Assembly: GCF_900114265.1 (NCBI RefSeq)
Contig: NZ_FPKV01000001.1
Span: 806,001-870,000 of the forward strand
DNA: 64,000 nt
From: Flaviramulus basaltis
GTDB lineage: Bacteria > Bacteroidota > Bacteroidia > Flavobacteriales > Flavobacteriaceae
Direction: 5' to 3'
Each line of letters begins with the position of its first letter. The first letter of the stretch is position 1. Shown here piece after piece: positions 52,524 through 61,238 of this stretch. Made by a program: the position numbers and the translations under genes. The notes beneath the pieces are model-generated. The model saw nothing but the letters and a program-made list of their open reading frames with translations, did no database searches and was not told where the DNA came from.

Positions 52524-54431
52524 TTAATTAAACTCAAAAACCATAACTGCTAAAGGTGCTAGTATAACCTCAGCTGAGTAATCTTTACCATTCCAAGGTG
52601 TTTTTTTAATAGTAATTAGATTTTTATTAGAAACACCACTACCACCAAATTCTTTCGAATCGCTGTTAAAAACCTCTTTAAGCTTACCTTTTACAGGAAT
52701 ACCAATACGGTAATTGTCTATTAAGGTTGGTGTTAAATTACAAACGACCACCACATTGTTTTCTGGTTTATAACCTTTTCTGATATATGAAATAACACAA
52801 TTTTCATGATCATCATAACTTATCCATTCAAAGCCTTCTCCAGAAAATTGTTTTTCATATAAAGCAGGTGTTGTTTTATAGAATTTATTCAACTCCTTAT
52901 AATAGTTTTGAGCGTTTTTATGAGGTTCAAATTCTAATAAATTCCAGTCTAAACTTTCTTGGAAGTTCCATTCGTTATATTGTCCAAATTCACTACCCAT
53001 AAATAAAAGCTTTGTGCCTGGGTGTGTAAACATATAGCCATATAATAAACGCAGGTTAGCAAAACGCTGCCACTCATCACCCGGCATTCTTCCTAGAATA
53101 GAATTTTTACCATAAACCACTTCATCATGCGATAGTGGTAGCATAAAATTCTCTGTAAATACATAAGCTAAACTAAATGTAATATCATTTTGATGAAACT
53201 TTCTGTAAACAGGATCTTTTCCAAAATATTCTAAAGTATCGTGCATCCAACCCATCATCCATTTCATACCAAATCCTAAACCACCAACAAATGTAGGTTT
53301 AGATACCATTGGGAATGCTGTAGATTCTTCAGCAATAGTTTGCACATCTGGAAACGATGCATAAACTTCTTCGTTTAATTCTTTTAAGAAACTTATAACA
53401 GCCAGATTTTCTCTACCACCATAAATGTTTGGTTCCCATTCACCTTCTTCACGAGAATAATCTAAAAATAACATGGATGCTACAGCATCAACACGTAAAC
53501 CATCGGCATGGTATTGATCCATCCAGAAAATGGCATTACTTATTAAAAATGAGCGTACTTCATTGCGTTCATAATTAAAAATTAAACTTTTCCAATCTTG
53601 ATGGTAACCTTTACGTTTGTCTGGGTGTTCATACAAACATGAACCATCAAAGAAACCTAGACCATGTGCATCTTCTGGGAAATGTGATGGCACCCAATCT
53701 AAAATAATACCAATATCATTTTGATGCAGTTTATCTACTAGGTATTTAAATTCTTCAGGATAACCAAAACGAGATGTTGGTGCAAAATAGCCTGTAATTT
53801 GGTAACCCCAAGAAGGATCATAAGGATGTTCCATAATAGGCATCAATTCAACATGTGTAAAATTCATGTCTTTTACATAGTTTACTAAATCATCTGCCAA
53901 TTCATAATACGACATAAACCGATTTTCTTCAACATTCTTTTTCCATGAGCCTAAATGCACTTCATAAACAGAGTATGGCGCATCTATAGCATTATGCTTT
54001 TTACGGGTTTTCATCCAACTACTATCTTTCCACTTGTAATTGTCATCCCAAACAATAGAAGCTGTATTTGGATTATGCTCAAAACGCCTAGCGTATGGAT
54101 CTGCTTTTTCGGTTTTTATATCATTATTATTACTTTGAATTTTATATTTATAAGTAGCACCTTTTCCAATAAGCGGAATAAAGCCTTCCCAAATACCGCT
54201 TGAATCCCAACGTACATTAAGTTGATGCTCACCTTCCATCCAATAATTAAAATCGCCAACAACAGAAACTTGTTTAGCAGTAGGTGCCCAAACTGCAAAA
54301 TAAACCCCATCAATACCGTCTACAGTAGCTAAATGAGAGCCAAACTTCTCGTAAAGTCTGTAATGCTTTCCGGACTTAAAAAGGTTTATATCGAATTCGG
54401 TAAATAGACTATAAGCTTTTACTTGTGCCAT
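52524..54431 (-). CDS. glgB: 1,4-alpha-glucan branching enzyme
   Basis: Introduces alpha-1,6 branches into linear alpha-glucan. The 635-residue product has an N-terminal CBM48 (about 25-110, YFAVWAPTAKQVSVVGDFN) and a GH13 catalytic domain with VELMPIMEHPYDPSWGYQ, DGLRVDAVASML (nucleophile Asp) and TIAEESTAFP (acid Glu). The motifs LPLSHDEVVYG and a C-terminal beta domain follow. It is shorter than E. coli GlgB (728) because one N-terminal module is missing. The gene starts 5 bases after the maltokinase stop and completes the GlgE pathway set. Confidence 0.96.
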   Translation of the reverse strand: MAQVKAYSLFTEFDINLFKSGKHYRLYEKFGSHLATVDGIDGVYFAVWAPTAKQVSVVGDFNYWMEGEHQLNVRWDSSGIWEGFIPLIGKGATYKYKIQSNNNDIKTEKADPYARRFEHNPNTASIVWDDNYKWKDSSWMKTRKKHNAIDAPYSVYEVHLGSWKKNVEENRFMSYYELADDLVNYVKDMNFTHVELMPIMEHPYDPSWGYQITGYFAPTSRFGYPEEFKYLVDKLHQNDIGIILDWVPSHFPEDAHGLGFFDGSCLYEHPDKRKGYHQDWKSLIFNYERNEVRSFLISNAIFWMDQYHADGLRVDAVASMLFLDYSREEGEWEPNIYGGRENLAVISFLKELNEEVYASFPDVQTIAEESTAFPMVSKPTFVGGLGFGMKWMMGWMHDTLEYFGKDPVYRKFHQNDITFSLAYVFTENFMLPLSHDEVVYGKNSILGRMPGDEWQRFANLRLLYGYMFTHPGTKLLFMGSEFGQYNEWNFQESLDWNLLEFEPHKNAQNYYKELNKFYKTTPALYEKQFSGEGFEWISYDDHENCVISYIRKGYKPENNVVVVCNLTPTLIDNYRIGIPVKGKLKEVFNSDSKEFGGSGVSNKNLITIKKTPWNGKDYSAEVILAPLAVMVFEFN

Positions 54432-54436
54432 AAATT

Positions 54437-56065
54437 TTAATGATTTATAATATTAGATATTCCTTTTAATGGAATGACTGCCCATTGCGGACGAGAATTA
54501 AGCTCATAGCCTAATTCGTAAACTGCTTTTTCTAGCAAGCAGTATTTTAATATAAATATGCGTTCTTGGTTGTATCCTAAATTTAAATTTGCGTTTTGTG
54601 TTTCGGTAACATAGGTTCCTAAAAACAATCCGGTAATGTAGCGGTATAATATTTCTCCTGCTTTAAATAAGCTTTCTTGATTTGCAGGATAATTGTCTTT
54701 ATTGTTAAAAATAGTAGCATAAATGCCGTAGTGAAACGACCTAAATAATCCTGCAACATCTTTTAATGGTGGTTGCTTAACTTTTCTATCACGTATGGTG
54801 CTTTCTGGTTCACCTTCAAAATCTAGAATATAGAAATCGTTATCTTTTACTAAAACTTGCCCTAAATGATAATCGCCATGAATTCTTATGCGTTCACCTT
54901 TTAGTTTTGTCCAATCAAAATTAACAAAACGTTTTCTAATGTTATTTTTTTTATCTAGAAACTCATTAGCTAATTCTAGAGCTAATCCTTCTAATTTATG
55001 AATGTTGTTTTCAATAGTGTTCAATCTATTTTGAAACTGGTAAAGCATTTTGTTTTTTAACCAAACGGCATAATCATCATTATAATGCGCCGGTGTAAAA
55101 GCAGTTTCTTCAAACTCTGAACCCAAAGCAATATGCATTTCTGCTGTGCGTTTTGCTAAAGTTTCAACTTGTAAAAAAAGGTTTAATCCTGCCCAATCTA
55201 TTATTTGTGGTGGTATGTTTTGAATGGTTAAACGTTGATATAATTCGGTGTTAGGAAGCGCATCAATATTAATGTTTTTATACTCTAAATTTGAAAACAC
55301 TTTATGCAATTCTTTTAGCATATAATCCCAAGCATCACCTTCATTAGGAATCATTTCTTGCATTAAACCAATGGTAACATTTACGTTTTCAGAATCTACC
55401 AAATTAATACTACCAAGGTATGAAGGGGTGTTTTTAAACCCTTTTTTTTCTGATAAAAATCGACTCATTTCATAGTCTGGGTTTTTGTCTGCAAAAATGC
55501 GTCGAAAGAATTTTAAAACATACTTATCATTATAAACTAACGATGTGTTGCTTTGTTCTAATCCCATACAACGCGAAGATTCGTAAACCTTATTCTCAAA
55601 CAAATGACTTTTATGATATTGAACTTTTGTTTTATCAATTGGTGAAGCCGTTGCAATACGTTCAAAAACCAATTTTCTAAAAGCTTCAAGATTTATAGCA
55701 TCAATAATAAATCCTTTTTGACCTTTAATTTCTATAGGAAGAATTCTATCTTTTGGTGCAAAATTTTCATCGGTTACAAAGGCAATTGGTAAAAAGTAGT
55801 GTTGATAAAAAGCTTCAACAAAATTAACTTCTAAAATTAAGCCATAGTAAACTTCACCTTTTTGCTGAATTTTAAAAAACTCGGATAATTCAATATATTT
55901 AAGTTTGCTTCCTTTGCCGCCATACCAGCGTTGTTTGATGATATAATCTTCTAAAACATCAGACAAAAATATTTTCACAAAATCGTTGCTATCTAGTAAT
56001 TCTTCCCATGTTTTATTAAACTGAAAAGGAGAACTTACTGATGATATAGACGATTGGCTTGACAT
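54437..56065 (-). CDS. mak: Maltokinase (Mak/Pep2-like), standalone
   Basis: Phosphorylates maltose with ATP to alpha-maltose 1-phosphate. The 542-residue product has the N-terminal cap domain beginning FLSDVLEDYIIKQRWYGGKG (about 33-52), then a kinase-like core. The Brenner-type motif is IHGDYHLGQV (His396, Asp398, Gln403) and the metal motif is ILDFEGEPE (Asp415). In many bacteria this domain is fused to trehalose synthase TreS; here it is free-standing and no treS lies nearby. The start is 1 base after the glgE stop and glgB follows by 5 bases, so it is tightly coupled. Confidence 0.88.
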   Translation of the reverse strand: MSSQSSISSVSSPFQFNKTWEELLDSNDFVKIFLSDVLEDYIIKQRWYGGKGSKLKYIELSEFFKIQQKGEVYYGLILEVNFVEAFYQHYFLPIAFVTDENFAPKDRILPIEIKGQKGFIIDAINLEAFRKLVFERIATASPIDKTKVQYHKSHLFENKVYESSRCMGLEQSNTSLVYNDKYVLKFFRRIFADKNPDYEMSRFLSEKKGFKNTPSYLGSINLVDSENVNVTIGLMQEMIPNEGDAWDYMLKELHKVFSNLEYKNINIDALPNTELYQRLTIQNIPPQIIDWAGLNLFLQVETLAKRTAEMHIALGSEFEETAFTPAHYNDDYAVWLKNKMLYQFQNRLNTIENNIHKLEGLALELANEFLDKKNNIRKRFVNFDWTKLKGERIRIHGDYHLGQVLVKDNDFYILDFEGEPESTIRDRKVKQPPLKDVAGLFRSFHYGIYATIFNNKDNYPANQESLFKAGEILYRYITGLFLGTYVTETQNANLNLGYNQERIFILKYCLLEKAVYELGYELNSRPQWAVIPLKGISNIINH

Positions 56066-56066
56066 G

Positions 56067-58004
56067 CTATTTATTTATCTTGAAGATATGAAATGGTAAT
56101 GTGGGATGTAACTCTACAAAATTCCATTCGCTTCCCCAATTGTACTTGCTATTGGTTATTAAATCTAAAATCTCAATGTTATGACCAGCATGAATACCTA
56201 ATTCTTTTAAAGGAAGCTGAACAGTGCCTTGTTGAGAGTTGAAAGCATCTAAGCTTATAATAATTAATAGCTCGTTGGTTTTAGAATTGTTCCACTTATA
56301 AAATGCTAATAAATTATCGTTTTCAACATAACAGAACTTAATATTATTGGTTTGCTGAAGCGCTTCATTTTGATGACGAATATGATTAACTTTTGAAATA
56401 ACAGTAGTTAATTTGTTTTCAATAGTCCAATCGTAATGTGTGAATTGAAACTTTTCAGAATTATTATATTCCTCTTTACCAAGCAAAGCATCGCTTAACA
56501 TATACTCATAAACGGGACCGTAAAGTCCAATACTTGAACTTAAAGTTGCAGCTAAAACATAGCGTTGTATGTGTTTAGATTCGTTTGCACCTTGTAAATG
56601 AAACGGATTAATATCTGGCGTATTTGGCCAAAAGTTTGGTTGCATATATTCACTAAGCTCGCTTTTTGTTAACTCCTCTACATATTCGGTAATCTCTTGT
56701 TTATTATTTCGCCATGTAAAGTATGTATAAGATTGTGTATAGCCTTGTTTTGCAAGCTGCTTCATGACTTTAGGCGCTGTAAAAGCTTCGGCTAAAAAGA
56801 TAACATCAGGATGTTTTGCTTTTACTTTTGTTATAATCCAATTCCAAAAATAAAATGGTTTTGTGTGTGGGTTATCAACTCTAAACACATTAATACCACA
56901 ATCTATCCAGTACATTAAAATATCTAAACATTCTTTCCAAAGATTTTTATAATCTTCGCTTTCCCAATAAATAGGTAGAATATCTTGATATTTTTTTGGA
57001 GGATTTTCGGCATATTGAACAGTACCATCTGGTCTCCATTTAAACCATTGCGGATGTTCTTTTACCCAAGGATGATCTGGTGCTGCTTGAAGCGCATAAT
57101 CCATAGCAATTTCAATATTATGTTCTTTTGCTTTTTGGATGAGGTTTTTAAAATCTTCAAGATTTCCTAAATCTGGGTGAATAGCTTTATGATCGCCGAA
57201 TTTTGAGCCAATACCCCAAGTGGAACCAACATCGCCATTTTTGGCTTCAGTAGTATTATTTTTACCCTTTCGGTTTACCTCTCCAATAGGATGAATAGGA
57301 GGAAGATATAAAGTATCAAACCCCATTTTTGAAACTCTTGGTAATAACCTTTCACAATCTTTTAAAGTGCCATGAACACCTTCGTGTTCTGAAGCTGAAC
57401 GCGGAAAAAACTCGTACCAAGTACTAAACCGGGCTTTTTTTCTATCAACATAGACTTCAAATTCATTTGATGAATTTGCTAATATTTTTTCTGGATGACT
57501 AACGAATAGGTGATGAAGTCTTTCGCTAGTTGCTTCTATAACAGCTTCATCATAATGTGCTTCGTTACCAAAAATATTGATTAAATGATCTATATAAAAC
57601 GAATCGTTTTTTTCGGTTTTATCTTTTATGTTTTTAAGAAACTCGATGCCCTCTAAAAGCTCTGATTTTACATGTTGGTTATCATCAATTTTACGTTCTA
57701 TACCATGTTGCCAATTTAAGGCATAATCTACCCAAGCTTCAACTTTATAGCTATAAAAGCCTTGTTTTTCAACACTAAAAGAGGCTTGCCACTCATCATT
57801 TACAATAAGATGCATTCTGGTTTCTCGCCAATTTTTGTCTTTTTTATGCTTGTATAAAATGGATGCACCAATAACATCATGTCCATCGGCAAGAATATGT
57901 GCATTTACATTAACAATTTCATTAACAACGCGTTTTATATAGAATTGACCACAATTTACTTGAGGGGAAACATAATCAATAACAACTCTTTTTTGGTTTA
58001 GCAT
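56067..58004 (-). CDS. glgE: Alpha-1,4-glucan:maltose-1-phosphate maltosyltransferase
   Basis: Transfers maltosyl units from alpha-maltose 1-phosphate to the non-reducing ends of alpha-glucan chains. The 645-residue product has an N-terminal beta domain (about 1-110), the GlgE signature ARFSTWYEFFPRSASEHEG (about 191-209), YLPPIHPIGEVNRKGKNN, and the catalytic residues Asp377 in FRVDNPHTKP and Glu406 in FLAEAFT. The segment QSYTYFTWRN also matches GlgE. These set it apart from TreS and amylases. The gene lies 112 bases after glgC and its stop is one base from the maltokinase ATG. Confidence 0.96.
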   Translation of the reverse strand: MLNQKRVVIDYVSPQVNCGQFYIKRVVNEIVNVNAHILADGHDVIGASILYKHKKDKNWRETRMHLIVNDEWQASFSVEKQGFYSYKVEAWVDYALNWQHGIERKIDDNQHVKSELLEGIEFLKNIKDKTEKNDSFYIDHLINIFGNEAHYDEAVIEATSERLHHLFVSHPEKILANSSNEFEVYVDRKKARFSTWYEFFPRSASEHEGVHGTLKDCERLLPRVSKMGFDTLYLPPIHPIGEVNRKGKNNTTEAKNGDVGSTWGIGSKFGDHKAIHPDLGNLEDFKNLIQKAKEHNIEIAMDYALQAAPDHPWVKEHPQWFKWRPDGTVQYAENPPKKYQDILPIYWESEDYKNLWKECLDILMYWIDCGINVFRVDNPHTKPFYFWNWIITKVKAKHPDVIFLAEAFTAPKVMKQLAKQGYTQSYTYFTWRNNKQEITEYVEELTKSELSEYMQPNFWPNTPDINPFHLQGANESKHIQRYVLAATLSSSIGLYGPVYEYMLSDALLGKEEYNNSEKFQFTHYDWTIENKLTTVISKVNHIRHQNEALQQTNNIKFCYVENDNLLAFYKWNNSKTNELLIIISLDAFNSQQGTVQLPLKELGIHAGHNIEILDLITNSKYNWGSEWNFVELHPTLPFHIFKINK

Positions 58005-58116
58005 GGGTTTAGTTTAAAAAAGTCTAAAGTATTAAAACTTGGTAATATTATAAGTGTAGGTAAAGTAAAAACTAAATTAAAATGGATGGCTGTAAAAACT
58101 TTTATAAAAGGATTAA

Positions 58117-59382
58117 TTATATAACATATCCTTTAGGAATAACGGCGCCTTTTTTAATGACAACAATACCATCTTTAATAACATACATATCGGTTTCTTT
58201 GTCTTCTAAATGTTTTCCTCCATTAATTCTAACATCATCACCAATACGACAGTTTTTATCTATTATGGCATTTTTTATAAAACAACGTTCGCCTATACCT
58301 AAAAGAATTTCGATTTTCTCTCTATCTATTTCTTCTAAAGTTTCATAAAAATCGCAGCCCATCATGTAAGTGTTTATAACTGTTGATTCAGCTCCAATTC
58401 TAGAACGAACACCTATAACAGATTTTTCAATTTTAGCAGCGCTTATTATACAACCCTCAGCAACCACGGCTTTTTCCAACATAGTTCCAGCTACTTTGGT
58501 AGTTGGTAACATACGCGCTCTTGTAAATATTCGTTTTTTCTTATCGTATAAATCAAATTTTGGAATATTATCAGTCAAACCAATGTTGGCTTCAAAAAAC
58601 GAGTCTATGTTTCCAATATCAGTCCAATAGCCTTCGTATTGGTAGCTAAGTGTTTTGTGTTTATCTATACTTTGAGGAATAATTTCTTTACCAAAATCGT
58701 TTGTATCTGGGTTCTTCATTAAATCTACTAATAAATCCCTGTTGAATATATAAATCCCCATTGAGGCAAGATAATTTCTGCCTTCACTTTTCATAACGTC
58801 ACTAACTTCAGAAGTCCAATCTGGAAGTAAACTTGCATCTGGTTTTTCAATAAAAGAGGTTACTACATTGTTATCATCAGCTTTCATAATACCAAATGAA
58901 GTGGCGTCTTTAGCGTTTACTGGAATAGTGGCAATTGAGATTTCTGCACCGTTTTTTTCGTGGGCATCAATCATTTTATCGTAATCCATTTGGTATAATT
59001 GATCACCAGATAGGATTAAAATATATTCAAAATCATGTCTTAAAAAATGATGTATACTTTGTCTTACAGCATCAGCCGTACCCTGAAACCACGTTTTGTT
59101 GTTTGGAGTTTGTTCTGCTGCTAATACGTCTACAAAAGCACTACTAAAAAAACTAAAATGATAGGTGTTTTTTATATGGCGGTTTAGCGATGCTGAGTTA
59201 AACTGAGTTAAAACATATATGCGTTTTATATCTGCATTAATGCAATTAGAAATGGGGATATCTACCAATCTGTATTTTCCGGCAATAGGAACTGCTGGTT
59301 TAGATCTGTCTTGTGTTAAAGGATATAATCTTGAGCCTTGACCACCACCAAGTATAATTGCTAATACCTTATCGTTTATCAT
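58117..59382 (-). CDS. glgC: Glucose-1-phosphate adenylyltransferase
   Basis: Makes ADP-glucose from glucose 1-phosphate and ATP, the committing step of glucan synthesis. The 421-residue product has the nucleotidyltransferase start AIILGGGQGSRLYPLTQDRSKPAVPIAG, then YRLVDIPISNCINADI, SGDQLYQMDYDKMI, and EGYWTDIGNIDSF, with a left-handed beta-helix C-terminus (about 290-420). Length is standard. It follows the glgM-like gene by 28 bases and precedes glgE by 112 bases. Allosteric control is typical of this family but cannot be read here. Confidence 0.96.
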   Translation of the reverse strand: MINDKVLAIILGGGQGSRLYPLTQDRSKPAVPIAGKYRLVDIPISNCINADIKRIYVLTQFNSASLNRHIKNTYHFSFFSSAFVDVLAAEQTPNNKTWFQGTADAVRQSIHHFLRHDFEYILILSGDQLYQMDYDKMIDAHEKNGAEISIATIPVNAKDATSFGIMKADDNNVVTSFIEKPDASLLPDWTSEVSDVMKSEGRNYLASMGIYIFNRDLLVDLMKNPDTNDFGKEIIPQSIDKHKTLSYQYEGYWTDIGNIDSFFEANIGLTDNIPKFDLYDKKKRIFTRARMLPTTKVAGTMLEKAVVAEGCIISAAKIEKSVIGVRSRIGAESTVINTYMMGCDFYETLEEIDREKIEILLGIGERCFIKNAIIDKNCRIGDDVRINGGKHLEDKETDMYVIKDGIVVIKKGAVIPKGYVI

Positions 59383-59410
59383 GTCTTTAGTTTTTTTGTT
59401 AGTAATTAGT

Positions 59411-60613
59411 TTATATTAGGGATTTGTAAAGCGACTCTACTTGTTTGGCAATGGCAACCCAATCAAAATAATCTTCAACGCGTTTTCTGCCATTTATTGC
59501 CATTTTATTTCTTAAGCTATCTTCATTAATTAAAGCGTTAATACCATTGGCAAGATCTCTAGAGAATTTATCTGGGTTTACAGGTTCAAAAGGCGCTTCG
59601 GTTTGTTGTTCTAACGGAATTAAAATTCCTGTTTCGCCATTAACAACGACTTCTTTAATACCACCAACTGCACTAGCTACTACAGCTGTGCTGCACGCCA
59701 TGGCTTCAATATTTATAATTCCAAAAGGCTCGTAAATTGATGGGCAACAAAACACATCAGCATGTGAGTACAATTGAATAATTTTGTCCTTTTCAAGCAT
59801 TTTATCAATCCAAATGACATTGTTACGTGTCTTTTTCACTTCATTAACAGCAACTTCCATTTCTTCACCAATTTCTTTAGTGTCTGGCGCTCCAGCACAA
59901 AGTACTATTTGAGTATTTGGATCTATATATTTTATAGCATTAACTAAATGAATTATACCTTTTTGCCGAGTGATTCTTCCAACAAAAAGCACATAAGGTT
60001 TTGTTTTATCAATTCCATATTCATCAAGTGTAGAAGTGTTTGAAGTTACTACATACTGTTGAAGATTTATGCCATTGTATATAACTTTAACCTTGCTTTC
60101 ATCAACATTAAAATGTTTAAGCACATCTACTTTGGTTTCTTCAGACACAGCTATAACAGCGTCTGCCATTTCAATAGCGGTTTTTTCAACCCAAGATGAA
60201 GCATCGTAGCCTCTACCTAATTGCTCGCGTTTCCAAGGCCTTAAAGGCTCAAGCGAATGTGTAGTTATAACCAATGGAATTCCGTAACACAGTTTTGCGA
60301 TAATACCCGCAAACTGAGCATACCATGTGTGGCAATGTACAATATCGGCATCAATATCATCAGCATTCATTTGCACACAAGTACTTAATGTTTGTAAAAC
60401 AGCTTTAAGTTTACTGTTTGTAACATCAAAAACAGGGTTTTCATAGGGAAAGCCTTTAACGGTTAAGTTACCAGAAGTTTTATCTTGGTCGCCAAAACAT
60501 CTAACGTCTACTTCCATTAATTTAGCAAGTTCGTCTGCTAAATACTCAACATGAACTCCGGCGCCGCCATAAACATAAGGAGGGAACTCTCTAGTATAAA
60601 AAAGTGCTTTCAT
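59411..60613 (-). CDS. glgM: GlgM-type glycosyltransferase (alpha-maltose-1-phosphate synthase or glycogen synthase)
   Basis: A 400-residue GT4-type enzyme using ADP-glucose. The N-terminus is FYTREFPPYVYGGAGVHVEY, followed by VHCHTWYAQFAG and THSLEPLRPWKREQLGRGY. These closely resemble actinobacterial GlgM (M. tuberculosis Rv1212c), not classical E. coli-type GlgA, which begins with a KTGGL motif and is about 80 residues longer. GlgM makes alpha-maltose 1-phosphate from ADP-glucose and glucose 1-phosphate. The late catalytic segment YEPFGIINIEAMACSTAVV is present. It heads the cluster ending at GH31. Confidence 0.8.
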   Translation of the reverse strand: MKALFYTREFPPYVYGGAGVHVEYLADELAKLMEVDVRCFGDQDKTSGNLTVKGFPYENPVFDVTNSKLKAVLQTLSTCVQMNADDIDADIVHCHTWYAQFAGIIAKLCYGIPLVITTHSLEPLRPWKREQLGRGYDASSWVEKTAIEMADAVIAVSEETKVDVLKHFNVDESKVKVIYNGINLQQYVVTSNTSTLDEYGIDKTKPYVLFVGRITRQKGIIHLVNAIKYIDPNTQIVLCAGAPDTKEIGEEMEVAVNEVKKTRNNVIWIDKMLEKDKIIQLYSHADVFCCPSIYEPFGIINIEAMACSTAVVASAVGGIKEVVVNGETGILIPLEQQTEAPFEPVNPDKFSRDLANGINALINEDSLRNKMAINGRKRVEDYFDWVAIAKQVESLYKSLI

Positions 60614-61238
60614 ATAAAATTTATCAAAAATTGCAGTTTAATATCACATCAAAAAAAAGAAATTCAACCAGTAAGTTAACTCTATTTTTAGGAAAAATTT
60701 AAAAAATCACAAAAACAATTTTTATCAAGCATATTATTATAAAAGACATAAAACATTGCCCAGAAATTGTAAAATTGTTAATAACAATTAAAAATATAAA
60801 TAACAGAAACTCACTTGATTCAATGTCGAATAAATAAAGTATTGCAAAGTGTTTGGAGCAGTTTAGTTATTTGTAATATTTACTTTGTTATAAACATACA
60901 AAATAATTATTAACAATTTTGTTGGAATATTCTTTTTGAAGAAAAAAGGGCATAATTGAGATTAATCAAAATTATCTGTAAAGAACTTTAATTAAAGGTT
61001 AAAAGTGTTAAAGAAATCGTAATCATACAACTTTAAATTAACCACAAATGCTTACTAAGTAATGTTATCACGACTTAACTAGAGCTTATATTTTGACTTT
61101 TTTTCTCGTTTTTAAGGCTTTTTACTTGTCAATAAAAAAGTAACACTCACCCTTTTTTTAACCCAATTCATCAGAAACAGTTTCTATTTAAGAGTAGATA
61201 AATATAGTTTTATCTCATCAATCATTAAGCAAACAGTT
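60614..61238. other. Gene-free AT-rich spacer
   Basis: No reading frame is supported in these 625 bases between the divergent glgM-like and TonB-type genes. The clearest structure is an inverted repeat, AATTGTTA-A-TAACAATT (60773-60789). I found no exact TAnnTTTG on either strand close enough to the starts at 60613 or 61239. It may hold regulatory sites for both transcription units. Confidence 0.5.
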
